DNA of 39,778 bases from an uncultured Collinsella sp. (GCA_902467875.1 CABQWP010000013.1:1-39778); one strand, 5' to 3'. Shown: positions 29,330-38,166, counted from the stretch's first letter. Made by a program: numbers and translations. Notes: generated by a model from the sequence alone, not told the origin.

Positions 29330-30532
29330 ATGCAGATTACCTCAGGCCTGCCTGAAGGCTTTAACGCCGGCGCGTACGACATGATTGTCGTCGGTGCTGG
29401 ATATGCCGGTGCCGTTTGCGCCCGCCGTCTTGCCGAGACCATCGGCTATCGTGTTGCCGTTTTGGAGCGCCGTAGCCACATTGCGGGCAATGCCTATGAC
29501 TGCACTGACGAGGCCGGAATCCTGATCCACGAGTACGGTCCGCATATCTATCACACTTTTAACGAGCGCGTGCACAATTTCCTGTCGCGCTTTACCAAGT
29601 GGACGGATTATCAGCACAAGGTGCTCGCCAACATCAACGGTACCCTTATGCCCGTGCCCTTCAACCATGCGAGTCTCAAGCTCGCCTTTGGTGACGAGCG
29701 CGGCGAGGAGCTGTATCAGAAGCTCGTGGAGACCTTTGGCAAGGATGTCAAGGTGCCCATTATGGAGCTGCGTAAGAAGAACGACCCGGATCTTGCCGAG
29801 GTCGCCGATTACGTCTACGAGAACGTCTTTTTGCATTACACCATGAAGCAGTGGGGCCAGACGCCCGATCAGATCGATCCCTCGATCACCGGCCGCGTTC
29901 CCGTCTTTGTGGGCGATGATGACCGCTACTTCCCGCAAGCTCCCTTCCAGGGCATGCCGCAGGAGGGCTACACGGCGCTCTTTGAGCACATGCTCGACCA
30001 CGACCTGATCGACGTGTTCTGCGACGTGGACGCCCGTGACCTCTTTGAAATCGACGAGACTACCGTCAAGATCGACGGCAAGGTCTATGGTGGCGAGATC
30101 GTCTACACCGGTCCGCTCGATGAGCTGTTCAATCTCGATCTGGGCGCGCTACCGTACCGCACGCTCGACATGAAGTTCGAGACGCTCGATATGGACCAGT
30201 TCCAGCCCGTGGGCACCGTCAACTACACCACGAGCGAGGACTACACGCGCATTACCGAGTTCAAGAACATGACCGGTCAGATCCTGCCCGGCAAGACCAC
30301 CATCATGAAGGAGTATTCCAAGGCCTATACGCCCGGCTCGGGCGAGACGCCGTACTACGCCATTCTTGAGCCCGAGAACCGTGAGCTCTATGAGCGCTAT
30401 CTTGAGCGCGTCCAGAACCTGACGAACTTCCACCCGGTGGGTCGTCTGGCCGAGTATCGTTACTACGATATGGACGCTGTGACCAATTCCGCCCTCGATC
30501 TTTCGGATGAGATTATCGCCTGCCATGCATAA
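29330..30532 (+). CDS. glf: UDP-galactopyranose mutase
   Basis: A 400-residue flavoenzyme converting UDP-galactopyranose to UDP-galactofuranose, the donor for galactofuranose-containing surface glycans. The FAD-binding motif VVGAGYAGAVCARRLAE (about residues 20-36) is followed by RRSHIAGNAYD, HEYGPHIYHT and WGQTPDQIDPSITGRVPV. C-terminal parts (FKNMTGQ, YYAILEPENRELYERYL, GRLAEYRYYDMDAV) also match. ATG 29330 has AAGGAG. Its stop overlaps the start of a family 2 glycosyltransferase by eight bases, suggesting both act in one glycan pathway. Confidence 0.95.
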   Translation: MQITSGLPEGFNAGAYDMIVVGAGYAGAVCARRLAETIGYRVAVLERRSHIAGNAYDCTDEAGILIHEYGPHIYHTFNERVHNFLSRFTKWTDYQHKVLANINGTLMPVPFNHASLKLAFGDERGEELYQKLVETFGKDVKVPIMELRKKNDPDLAEVADYVYENVFLHYTMKQWGQTPDQIDPSITGRVPVFVGDDDRYFPQAPFQGMPQEGYTALFEHMLDHDLIDVFCDVDARDLFEIDETTVKIDGKVYGGEIVYTGPLDELFNLDLGALPYRTLDMKFETLDMDQFQPVGTVNYTTSEDYTRITEFKNMTGQILPGKTTIMKEYSKAYTPGSGETPYYAILEPENRELYERYLERVQNLTNFHPVGRLAEYRYYDMDAVTNSALDLSDEIIACHA

Positions 30533-31556
30533 AGTCATAACATTCGGTATTCCCTCGTATAACGCCGCCAAGGACATGGACCATTGCATCACCTCCATCT
30601 TGGAGGGGAGCAATTACGCCACCGATATCGAGATTATCGTAGTGGACGACGGCTCCAAGGACGAGACGGCCGATAAGGCCGACGAGTGGGAGGCACGTTA
30701 TCCCGGTATCATTCGCGCGGTGCACCAGGAGAACGGCGGCCACGGTATTGCCGTCCTTTCGGGTCTGCGCGAGGCACAGGGCACCTACTACAAGGTCGTC
30801 GACTCGGATGACTGGCTCGATGCTGCGGCTCTTTCGACTATGCTGTCGATTCTGCGTGGCTTTGAAGAGCGTGACCAGCGCGTTGACCTGTTTATCTCGA
30901 ACTACGTGTACGAGAAGGTTTACGAGGGCACGCATACCGCTATTGGCTACAAATTTGCCCTGCCGCGCAAAAAGATCTTTTCCTGGGATCAGATCGGTCA
31001 TTTCCGCCTGGACCAGAACCTTCTCATGCACAGCCTGTGCTATCGCACGGATGTGCTGCGCGAGTCCAACCTTCCCATGCCGCCGCACACGTTCTATGTG
31101 GACAACATCTACGCCTACGTGCCGCTGCCGCGTTGCAAGACCATGTACTACGCCGACATCGACCTCTATCGCTACTTTATCGGTCGCGAGGGCCAGAGTG
31201 TCAACGAGGCCACGATGGTCAAGCGTCTGGACCAGCAGTTCCGTGTGACGCGCATCATGATGGAGTCGTACCACCTGTACAGCGATGTTGAGTCGTCGCG
31301 TCTGCGCTCGTACATGATGGGCTATTTCACCATGATGATGGCGATCTGCTCGGTGCTCACCAAGCTTTCCGAGGAAGATTGCGCCGACGAGCGCCTAAAG
31401 ACGCTGTGGAATGATTTGAAGGCCTACGACGAGCGCATGTATCGTCGTGCCCGCTACGGCGTGGTCGGGTTCTTCACCAATCTGCGCGGACGGGCCGGAG
31501 ACAAAACCACACTCGGCCTATACCGTCTTGCCTCAAAGATCTTCAAATTCAACTAG
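30525..31556 (+). CDS. Family 2 glycosyltransferase
   Basis: A 343-residue GT-A fold transferase. The N-terminus ITFGIPSYNAAKDMDHCI leads into IIVVDDGSKDET (UDP-sugar and metal binding) and VVDSDDWLD (second Asp motif, about residue 90). There are no membrane helices, but the C-terminus is basic. The start ATG 30525 overlaps the glf stop (ATGCATAA) with no clear ribosome site, so translation is probably coupled. The context suggests a galactofuranosyl- or other glycan-building transferase; donor and acceptor are not predictable. It is followed by a large palindrome rather than a standard terminator. Confidence 0.87.
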   Translation: MHKVITFGIPSYNAAKDMDHCITSILEGSNYATDIEIIVVDDGSKDETADKADEWEARYPGIIRAVHQENGGHGIAVLSGLREAQGTYYKVVDSDDWLDAAALSTMLSILRGFEERDQRVDLFISNYVYEKVYEGTHTAIGYKFALPRKKIFSWDQIGHFRLDQNLLMHSLCYRTDVLRESNLPMPPHTFYVDNIYAYVPLPRCKTMYYADIDLYRYFIGREGQSVNEATMVKRLDQQFRVTRIMMESYHLYSDVESSRLRSYMMGYFTMMMAICSVLTKLSEEDCADERLKTLWNDLKAYDERMYRRARYGVVGFFTNLRGRAGDKTTLGLYRLASKIFKFN

Positions 31557-31588
31557 CTGCCGAGTAATCGCTGCTGATAGGTTGACTG

Positions 31589-31698
31589 GGCCCCTTGGCC
31601 TTTAGTTTGCTACTGCGAACAGTCCTGCTCCCACGGAAAGCACATTAAGTGCTTTCCGGCTCGTGCGGAACTTGTATCAAACTAAAGGCCAAGGGGCC
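31589..31698 (+). repeat. Conserved-core palindrome after the glycosyltransferase
   Basis: Outer arms of 21 bases (31589-31609 and 31678-31698; GGCCCCTTGGCC... and its complement) are perfect. The core has ACAGTCCTG, an inner hairpin GGAAAGCAC-ATTAA-GTGCTTTCC (31635-31657) and GGCTCGTGCGGAACTTG. In gene-sense orientation the core is nearly the same as that of the element at 31792-31916, but the outer arms are unrelated. No U-tract follows. Confidence 0.85.
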
Positions 31699-31791
31699 TC
31701 TGCTATAAGAATCGATTGTCAGGCTGCCTGAATTTGAAGATCTTCGACGCGCGGTACACAGGGGCCTGGGCTGAAAAGAATCTGGTTGGTA
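31699..31791. other. Spacer between the two palindromes
   Basis: Together with the two palindromes this makes up the 372-base gap between convergent genes. I see no ORF, promoter or terminator in these 93 bases. Confidence 0.5.
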
Positions 31792-31916
31792 GGTTGCCCG
31801 GTGGGGCTTGGTTATGTTTGTCGCGAGTTCCGCACGAGCCGAAGAGCACTTAATGTGCTCTTCGTGCGAGCCAGGACTGTAGAGCAGCAAACATAACCAA
31901 GCCCCACCGGGCAACC
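31792..31916 (-). repeat. Conserved-core palindrome after the P1 peptidase
   Basis: Outer arms of 29 bases (31792-31820 and 31888-31916; GGTTGCCCGGTGGGG... and its complement) are perfect. On the minus strand the core reads ACAGTCCTGG, an inner hairpin GAAGAGCAC-ATTAA-GTGCTCTTC (31841-31863) and GGCTCGTGCGGAACTCG. The inner stem differs from the partner element by paired, compensating changes. The peptidase stop codon is 12 bases away. Confidence 0.85.
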
Positions 31917-31928
31917 GGTCAGGTTAGG

Positions 31929-32930
31929 CTACTTCGCGGCGCCGGGGATGCCGTGGGAGGTTTTGGCGGTTTTGGCTCCGTTTACGATGGCGGTTTCCAA
32001 GGCCCTTACGGCGAGCATGCCCAGCAGGTCTAGGGGAACGGCGGCGCTTGCCTGGGCGCCCAGTTTGCCGCTGGCGAGGGTGTAGATGGTGTCGCCGTCG
32101 TTGGTGGTGTGCGTGGGACGGATGGCGTGTGCGTAGGCGTCTGCGGCCATCTGGGAGACCTTGGTGGCTTGTGCCTTAGTGAGTTCCACGTTGGTGACGA
32201 TGCAGCTGATGGTGGTGTTGGTGCGGTCGAGCGGCATCTGCATGGATCCGGCGGCGGCAAAGGCTGCGAGTTCCATGTCGACGATCTGGTCGCTATCGGC
32301 TGGGGCGCGCATGCCGGCGACCCACTCGCCGGTGAAGGGGTCGACAACGTTGCCGCAGGCGTTGACCGAGACCACGGCGCCCACCTTGATGGGGCCGAGT
32401 GCCACGGCGGCAGCTCCAAGGCCGGCCTTCATGCAGGTGGCAGGCCCCATGAGCTTACCCACGGTAGCGCCCGTGCCGGCGCCTACGTTGCCCTGTTCGA
32501 GCTTGGTGGGGGTGTGGTCGAGTGCTTCGCGCACGGCGGCGATGCCGGCCTCAATGTCGGGGCGCACGGTGGGGTTACCAAAGGCGAGGTCGAAGATACA
32601 GCTGGAGCACACGATAGGCACCTGCGTGGGGCCGACGGGAAGGCCGATGCCGCGGCTCTCAAGCTCGCGAGCGACGCCGCTTGCAGCCTCGAGGCCAAAG
32701 GCCGATCCACCCGAAAGGCAGACGGCGTGGACCTTGTCGACGGTGTTCTCGGGTCGCAGCAGGTCGGTTTCGCGCGATGCTGGAGCACCGCCGCGAACGT
32801 CAACGCCGCCGGTGGCGCCCTCGGGTGCCACGATTACGGTGCAACCGGTGCCGGCCTCCTCGTCCGTATAGTTGCCATAGCAAAAGCCATCGACATCGCA
32901 GACGTCAATGGCCTCGAGCAGTGTATCCAT
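31929..32930 (-). CDS. P1 family aminopeptidase/esterase (DmpA-like)
   Basis: A 333-residue protein of the DmpA/P1 (S58-type) N-terminal nucleophile family. Landmarks are GCTVIVAPEGATGGVDVRGGAP near the N-terminus, VCLSGGSAFGLEAASGV, GNVGAGTGATVGK, and RTNTTISCIVTN, where self-cleavage before a Thr would free the nucleophile. Members cleave N-terminal residues from peptides, amides or beta-peptides; substrates vary and cannot be inferred. There is no signal peptide, so it is cytoplasmic. ATG 32930 has TAGGAG nine bases upstream. Its 3' end is marked by a large palindrome. Confidence 0.88.
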   Translation of the reverse strand: MDTLLEAIDVCDVDGFCYGNYTDEEAGTGCTVIVAPEGATGGVDVRGGAPASRETDLLRPENTVDKVHAVCLSGGSAFGLEAASGVARELESRGIGLPVGPTQVPIVCSSCIFDLAFGNPTVRPDIEAGIAAVREALDHTPTKLEQGNVGAGTGATVGKLMGPATCMKAGLGAAAVALGPIKVGAVVSVNACGNVVDPFTGEWVAGMRAPADSDQIVDMELAAFAAAGSMQMPLDRTNTTISCIVTNVELTKAQATKVSQMAADAYAHAIRPTHTTNDGDTIYTLASGKLGAQASAAVPLDLLGMLAVRALETAIVNGAKTAKTSHGIPGAAK

Positions 32931-33031
32931 GTTTAACTCCTATCGGTTTTCCGCCGCGCCTTGTGCCCGGTCGGGATCCGTACGGTACGCCAAAATTGTA
33001 GGCGCCGGGGGATACCCAGCGCCAGATGCAA

Positions 33032-33613
33032 TTACGAGAGTTTTTGAATCGCGCGCGCGACGCGGGCGATGGGTAGGCCCACCACGTTATAGAAGTCGCC
33101 CGAAATATCGTGCACGAGCATGCGTCCTCCTGTGCCCTGAATGCCGTAGGCGCCGGCCTTGTCCATGGGCTCACCCGAGGCGACGTAGTGCTCGATCTGC
33201 TCGTCGGTGAGCTCGTAGAACGTCACGTCGGTCACATCGACAAAGGACAGGCTTTCGGCGGCATGCGGGGCGGCCGTATCGCCTGCCTTAACGATGCAGA
33301 CGCCGGTTGCGACCTGGTGCGTGCGGCCCGAAAGCTCACGGAGCATAGTGCGCGCCTCGTCCTCGGTTGCCGGCTTGCCCAGAATCTTGCCGTCAAAGGT
33401 GACGATGGTGTCGGCCGCGACCGTCAGCTCATTGGGCTCGGCATACTCGGCAGCAACGGCAGCCGCCTTGGCGCGTGCCAAGCGCTCGACAAGCGTGAGC
33501 GGGGCCTCGCCATCAAAGGGCGTTTCGTCGATATCCGCGGGAATCACGCGAATGTTGTAGCCTGCCTCGCGCATCAGCTCTATGCGGCGCGGCGATTGCG
33601 AAGCCAAAATCAT
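33032..33613 (-). CDS. maf: Maf-like nucleotide pyrophosphatase
   Basis: A 193-residue Maf family protein, a nucleoside triphosphate pyrophosphatase linked to septum control and to removal of modified nucleotides. It starts with the signature ILASQSPRRIELM and has VAADTIVTFDGKILGKP and YGIQGTGGRMLVHDISGDFYNVVGLPI, all typical. The start ATG overlaps the stop of the DJ-1 gene by four bases (ATGA), so translation is coupled. Length is normal. Confidence 0.94.
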   Translation of the reverse strand: MILASQSPRRIELMREAGYNIRVIPADIDETPFDGEAPLTLVERLARAKAAAVAAEYAEPNELTVAADTIVTFDGKILGKPATEDEARTMLRELSGRTHQVATGVCIVKAGDTAAPHAAESLSFVDVTDVTFYELTDEQIEHYVASGEPMDKAGAYGIQGTGGRMLVHDISGDFYNVVGLPIARVARAIQKLS

Positions 33614-34152
33614 AGTTGGATGCCCTCGGCGACCTTCTCGACGGCCTTGTCGCCGGCGAGCGTGCGCAGCAGCTCCAATGCAAAGGGGAGGGACTGTGCC
33701 ATGCCGCTGGCAGTGATGATGTTGCCGTCTTGCGTGACCTTCTCGCCGGTATAGGCGCCTTCGGGGAAGCTTTTCTCAAAGCCAGGGAAGCACGTGGCAT
33801 GGCGCCCCTCGAGCAGGTCGAGCTCGCCCAGGATAAACGGGGCGGCGCAGATGGCGGCGACGTGCTTGGTTGCGGCGAACTCGCAGACCACGTCGCAGAC
33901 GCGCTGATCTGCGCGCAGGTTGGTGGCACCGGGCAGGCCGCCGGGCAGCACGACGCAGTCGTACTCGTCAAAGTTGATCTCATCAAAGAGCGCATCGCAG
34001 GTCACGGAGATCTGCAGCGAGCTTACGACCTCGCGCGTGGGCATGATCGAGACGAGCGTGGCACGCACGCCGCCGCGACGCATGACATCGACCATGGTCA
34101 AGCATTCAATAGTTTCAAAGCCATCGGCGGCGAGAACGGCAACGCTGGGCAT
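33610..34152 (-). CDS. DJ-1/PfpI family protein
   Basis: A 180-residue protein of the DJ-1 clade. It begins SVAVLAADGFETIE with the conserved Glu, has VVLPGGLPGATNLR, and carries the nucleophile Cys102 in VAAICAAPFILGEL. Members act as glyoxalase-type deglycases, chaperones or thiol-stress sensors. ATG 34152 is chosen because AAAGGA lies six bases upstream; the frame from 34176 contains that site. Its end overlaps maf by four bases, so the two form an operon. Confidence 0.9.
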   Translation of the reverse strand: MPSVAVLAADGFETIECLTMVDVMRRGGVRATLVSIMPTREVVSSLQISVTCDALFDEINFDEYDCVVLPGGLPGATNLRADQRVCDVVCEFAATKHVAAICAAPFILGELDLLEGRHATCFPGFEKSFPEGAYTGEKVTQDGNIITASGMAQSLPFALELLRTLAGDKAVEKVAEGIQL

Positions 34153-34236
34153 GAGGGTTCCTTTCATAGGCGGCATACAATTAGCCGTCTTATACCCCGA
34201 AGACCTCCGCTTGCCACGCTCGATTTTCCATTGTTT

Positions 34237-34295
34237 AAAAAGGGACGGGGACTAAATAATCATTCGGTACAAATTGATTATTTAATCCCCGTCCC
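34237..34295 (-). terminator. Long intrinsic terminator after the rRNA methyltransferase
   Basis: Arms of 21 bases (34242-34262 and 34275-34295) pair with a single wobble, beginning GGGACGGGGA on the minus strand. The stem is followed on that strand by TTTTT (34241-34237). It is a long but canonical terminator for the gene ending at 34331, 36 bases away. The GGGAC/GTCCC ends resemble other palindromes in the window. Confidence 0.85.
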
Positions 34296-34330
34296 AGAAA
34301 AATCATCGGGCGTGGTCTTGGACAAACAGT

Positions 34331-35644
34331 CTAGTTGCGCTTGAGGTGGACGACGGTTTCGCAGTGGAAGGTTTGCGGGAACAGATCGACCGGTGTGATC
34401 TTGACGGGGGAGAAGGTGCCCTCCTCGACAAAGCGCTTAAGGTCGCGGGCCAGAGTTGCCGGATCACAGCTCACGTAGGCGACATCACGGGCACTCGTGC
34501 TCGCGATGAGGTCGATGGCCTCAGGCGCCAGGCCCGCGCGTGGCGGGTCGACCACCAAGACATCGGCGTCCTGGTCGGGGAACTCGCGCACGGCATCGCC
34601 GCCGATGACGTCGACGTTATCGAGCTTGTTGATCTCCAGGTTACGGCGCAGGTCGCGCACGGCCGGGCCGTAGGCCTCGACGGCGGCGACGTAATCGCAG
34701 CGGCGGGCGAGCGGCAGGGTAAAGGTGCCGGCGCCGCAGTACAAGTCCACGGCAAGCTCGTCTTCCTGCGGATCGAGTGCGTCCATAACGAGCTCGATCA
34801 AAATCTCGGCACCCTTGGTGTTTACCTGGAAAAACGACGGGGCGGACAGGCGCATCTGGCCTTCGGCGATATTCTCGGTCCACGAGCCCTCGCCGGCGAG
34901 CATCTCGACTTTGGAGACACGGCGGGCTTTCTTTTCGCCCTTGCTCATCACGCGCACGATGCTCGTGGGATGAGCGGCGTCCGCCAGCACGCGGGAGACC
35001 TGCGAGCGCGGAAAAGAGCCTGTGGGCGTCCAGAGTGCGACCTCGAGTGCCTTGGTGCGGCGCGATGCGCGAATGCCCACGCGTTCGAGCCCCAAGTCAT
35101 GGCTGCCGCTTAGATAGTTGAGTGCGCCGACGACCGATTTGAGCGCCTTCGGGAAGCGCTTATCGAACAGCGGGCACGTATCGACGGTCACGATTTTGCT
35201 GGGGTCGACACCATGCATGCCAAGGCGCACGCGACCGTTGACGACGGTCGGTTCGAGCTCGATTTTATTGCGGTAGCCCCAGTCGTCCTTGGTGTGGCAG
35301 ATGGGCTGTACCGACTCATCGACCTGCTCAGGCGCGAACTTGCCGATGCGCTCGAGCGTGGAGCGCAGGTTTTGCTCCTTGGCGGCGAGCTGTGCCGTGC
35401 GTGAGAGATTGCCCCACGAGCAGCCGCCGCAGATGTCCACGAAGGGGCAGGGAGGCTGAATGCGATCGGGGCTTGGCTCCAGAATCTCGGTGGTGCGGGC
35501 GCGCATGAACGACTTGCCGTCCTGTACGACCTCGGCCTCGACGGTGTCGCCTGCCACGGCGCCCTGCACAAAGACGGCCTTGCCGTTGTCGGCGTGCGCC
35601 AGCCCGTCGGCGCCGTAGGTCATCGATTCTATAGTGAGCTTCAT
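34331..35644 (-). CDS. 23S rRNA uracil-5-methyltransferase, RlmD/RumA type
   Basis: A 437-residue SAM-dependent m5U methyltransferase of the TrmA/RlmD family. An N-terminal TRAM domain (about 1-58) is followed by four cysteines for an iron-sulfur cluster: CPFVDICGGC (66, 72, 75) and C157. The C-terminal methyltransferase fold has LAVDLYCGAGTFTLPLA, VVDPPRAGL and the catalytic Cys in VAYVSCDPATLARDL. ATG 35644 is chosen at the normal TRAM start, with AGGCAGGA just upstream; the frame from 35680 adds a basic tail. The exact target uridine is not predictable from sequence alone. Confidence 0.92.
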   Translation of the reverse strand: MKLTIESMTYGADGLAHADNGKAVFVQGAVAGDTVEAEVVQDGKSFMRARTTEILEPSPDRIQPPCPFVDICGGCSWGNLSRTAQLAAKEQNLRSTLERIGKFAPEQVDESVQPICHTKDDWGYRNKIELEPTVVNGRVRLGMHGVDPSKIVTVDTCPLFDKRFPKALKSVVGALNYLSGSHDLGLERVGIRASRRTKALEVALWTPTGSFPRSQVSRVLADAAHPTSIVRVMSKGEKKARRVSKVEMLAGEGSWTENIAEGQMRLSAPSFFQVNTKGAEILIELVMDALDPQEDELAVDLYCGAGTFTLPLARRCDYVAAVEAYGPAVRDLRRNLEINKLDNVDVIGGDAVREFPDQDADVLVVDPPRAGLAPEAIDLIASTSARDVAYVSCDPATLARDLKRFVEEGTFSPVKITPVDLFPQTFHCETVVHLKRN

Positions 35645-35692
35645 ATTCCTGCCTGTCATTCGCGTTGTTGTTCGCACCATGGTAGCAGGGAA

Positions 35693-35734
35693 AAGCGCCC
35701 CGCATCCGAGGCTTTCCTCAAATGCGGGGCGCTT
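35693..35734 (-). terminator. Intrinsic terminator after polyphosphate kinase
   Basis: AAGCGCCCCGCAT and ATGCGGGGCGCTT form a 13-bp stem with an inner GAGG/CCTC pairing. On the minus strand TTTTCCC follows. It lies 24 bases past the polyphosphate kinase stop. A direct repeat, CTTCTACAAAC, twice in a row, lies between. Confidence 0.85.
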
Positions 35735-35757
35735 CTACAAACTGCTTCTACAAACGA

Positions 35758-38166
35758 CTATTTCGTCTTGCCGGTAATGAGCGTCTTAAGACCCAGGCCG
35801 ATCAGACCCAGGCCCATGCGCACGCGGCCGGGGCGATGGCGCTCGATGGCCTTGGTCTTGCCGGCGGGCTTATCGCGACGGGCGCTCGTCTCGGGTGCGG
35901 GCTTGATGACCTGCGGATCGGGCTGAGGTGCAGGTGCAGGCTCGGGCTCAATGACGGTCGCCTGGACCTCTTGGACCTTGGGTGCTACTGGCTGCGGCTC
36001 GCCCTCGGGGGCAGGTTCCGCCTCAATGACGGGCTCGGGCGCGGCCTCGGCGTTGCGATAGGCACGCTCCAGCAGGGCTTCCTGCGAGTTGAAGGGTTTC
36101 TCACCCTCTGCACGCTCCACGGGGACCCAGGTGCCGTCGCTCGTGAGGCTGCGGGCCTTCACGTTGTCGCGCAGCTGCATGCCCATGTACTCGTGCACTA
36201 GGGCGCGGCAGGTGGGGTCGAGCACGGGGAAGGCAATCTCCACGCGGTGCTCGGTGTTGCGTGTCATCATGTCTGCCGAGCTCAGGTAAATCATGTCCGA
36301 GTCCACGCCAAAAGCGTAAACACGGGCGTGCTCCAAAAAGCGTCCGACGATGGAGCGGACATGCACGTTCTCGGTCTTGCCCGGAACACCGGGCTTGAGG
36401 CACGAGATGCCGCGGATGATCATGTCTACGCGCACGCCGGCACACGATGCCTCGGCGATCTTGTCGATAACCTCGCGGTCGGTCAGCGAGTTGAGCTTAA
36501 AGAACACGCGGGCGGGCTCGCCGGCAAGGGCGCGCTGGATCTCGCGGTCAAGCCCGCGCATGATGAGCGGTTTCAGTCCGACGGGCGCCACACCCAGGAA
36601 GCGGTAGTCGCCGCGCAGGTTGCCCAGCGACAGATTGCGGAAGAACAGGTTGGCGTCCTCGCCGATGCCGGGATGGGCTGTCATGAGCATAAAGTCGCTG
36701 TAGAGTTTGGCCGTCTTCTCGTTAAAGTTGCCGGTGCCCAAAAGCGTGAGGCGCGTTAGCGCCATGCCCTCGCGATAGGTGAGCTGGCAGATCTTTGAGT
36801 GGCATTTAAAGCCCTCGGAACCATAGATGACGGTGCAGCCGGCCTCTTCCAGGCGCTCGGCCCACTCGATGTTGTTCTGCTCGTCAAAGCGGGCACGAAG
36901 TTCCATGAGCACCGTGACCTCTTTGCCGTTCTCGGCAGCATCGATCAGCGACTCGCACAGGCGGCTCTGCTTGGCCACGCGGTAGAGCGTGATGCGCAGC
37001 GAGATGCACTCGGGGTCGTAGGCGGCCTCGTGCACCAGATCCAGGAAGGGGTTCATGGCCTCGTAGGGATAAAAGAGCAGCTTGTCGTGCTGCAGCACCT
37101 GCTCGCGGATGGAGCGGGTCATGTCGATGGTGGGATTGGGCTGCGGCCTAAACGGCGTAAAGAGCAGCTCGTTGCGCAGGTGCTCGGGAATCTTGCCCTC
37201 AATGCCAAAGACGTAGCCCAGGTCGAGCGGGATATCGCAGGTAAAGACAGAGCGGCGCGAAAGCTCGAGCGCCTTGCGGATGGTCTTGAGCGTTGCCTTC
37301 TCGAGCGACCCCGAGACCGCGAGCACTACCGGCTGCAGACGCAGGCGCTTCTTGAGGATGCGCTTCATGTGCTGGCGGTAGTCCTCTTCCTCTTCGACGC
37401 CCTCGCCGTCCGGATCGATGTCGGCGTTGCGGGTGACGCGGATCAGCGCACGATCCAGCGGCTTATAGGAGCCAAAGCAGCTGTCCAGGCAGGCGAGGAT
37501 GACGTCCTCGAGCAAGATGTAGGAGTAGGTGCCGGTGGGCGAGGGGATCTCGACCACGCGGTTCATCGAGGCGGGAATCTCGATAAGGCCCAGCAGGCTC
37601 TCCTCGTCGGTGGCGCCGTCCAGACCACAGGCCAGATAGAGCGCGCCATTGCGTAGGTTGGGGAAGGGGTGGCGAGGATCGATGACCAGCGGCGAGATGA
37701 CCGGCGACACGTAGGCCTGGAAGTAGCGGGTTACAAAGGTGCGCTCCTCGGGCGTAAGCGAATCGATGCGGGCGCGGTGAACGCCCAAGGTGTCGAGCTT
37801 GCCCTCGATGCTCTTAAAGATGGACTCCCAACGGGTAAGGAGCCCGGGCATTTCGGCCATGACAGCATCGACCTGTTCGGAGGCGGTCATATTGCTCTTG
37901 TTGTCGACAGGTTGCTTTTTGAGCTCTGCCAGATCGGACAGGCCGCCCACGCGCACCATGAGAAACTCGCCGAGGTTAGACTCGAAAATCGACACGAACT
38001 TTAGACGCTCGAACAGCGGAACGGTCTCATCGAAGGCTTCGTCAAGCACACGGTTGTCAAAGCGTAGCCAGCTGAGCTCTCGGTTCTGCGTGTACGAGAA
38101 GTCGCGAGGCGGTTTGCGCAGCTTTGCGGCGGCTTGCTTTTTTTCGATTTTGCTCGGCATATGCAT
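35758..38166 (-). CDS. ppk1: Polyphosphate kinase PPK1 with extended C-terminal tail
   Basis: An 802-residue enzyme that reversibly moves the terminal phosphate of ATP onto polyphosphate. The N-terminal domain begins NRELSWLRFDNRVLDEA, typical for PPK1. The catalytic core has SLRITLYRVAKQSR, the phospho-accepting His in KCHSKICQLTYREG, GTGNFNEKTAKLYSDFMLMT, and a second His in LEHARVYAFG. From about residue 700 there is an extra tail of about 100 residues, rich in Pro/Glu/Ala and ending basic and hydrophobic (RVRMGLGLIGLGLKTLITGKTK). Typical PPK1 ends near 690. The tail may tether the enzyme to membrane or polyphosphate. ATG 38166 or 38160 is possible. Confidence 0.94.
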   Translation of the reverse strand: MHMPSKIEKKQAAAKLRKPPRDFSYTQNRELSWLRFDNRVLDEAFDETVPLFERLKFVSIFESNLGEFLMVRVGGLSDLAELKKQPVDNKSNMTASEQVDAVMAEMPGLLTRWESIFKSIEGKLDTLGVHRARIDSLTPEERTFVTRYFQAYVSPVISPLVIDPRHPFPNLRNGALYLACGLDGATDEESLLGLIEIPASMNRVVEIPSPTGTYSYILLEDVILACLDSCFGSYKPLDRALIRVTRNADIDPDGEGVEEEEDYRQHMKRILKKRLRLQPVVLAVSGSLEKATLKTIRKALELSRRSVFTCDIPLDLGYVFGIEGKIPEHLRNELLFTPFRPQPNPTIDMTRSIREQVLQHDKLLFYPYEAMNPFLDLVHEAAYDPECISLRITLYRVAKQSRLCESLIDAAENGKEVTVLMELRARFDEQNNIEWAERLEEAGCTVIYGSEGFKCHSKICQLTYREGMALTRLTLLGTGNFNEKTAKLYSDFMLMTAHPGIGEDANLFFRNLSLGNLRGDYRFLGVAPVGLKPLIMRGLDREIQRALAGEPARVFFKLNSLTDREVIDKIAEASCAGVRVDMIIRGISCLKPGVPGKTENVHVRSIVGRFLEHARVYAFGVDSDMIYLSSADMMTRNTEHRVEIAFPVLDPTCRALVHEYMGMQLRDNVKARSLTSDGTWVPVERAEGEKPFNSQEALLERAYRNAEAAPEPVIEAEPAPEGEPQPVAPKVQEVQATVIEPEPAPAPQPDPQVIKPAPETSARRDKPAGKTKAIERHRPGRVRMGLGLIGLGLKTLITGKTK

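Noticed and set aside
31589..31916. Ordinary intrinsic terminators
   Set aside because: The stems are far longer than needed, neither is followed by a U-tract, and they share a conserved interior that a terminator does not need. A terminating role by another mechanism remains possible.
31589..31916. Insertion sequence or MITE
   Set aside because: The ends of the two copies are unrelated and I see no target-site duplications; a transposable element would have conserved ends.
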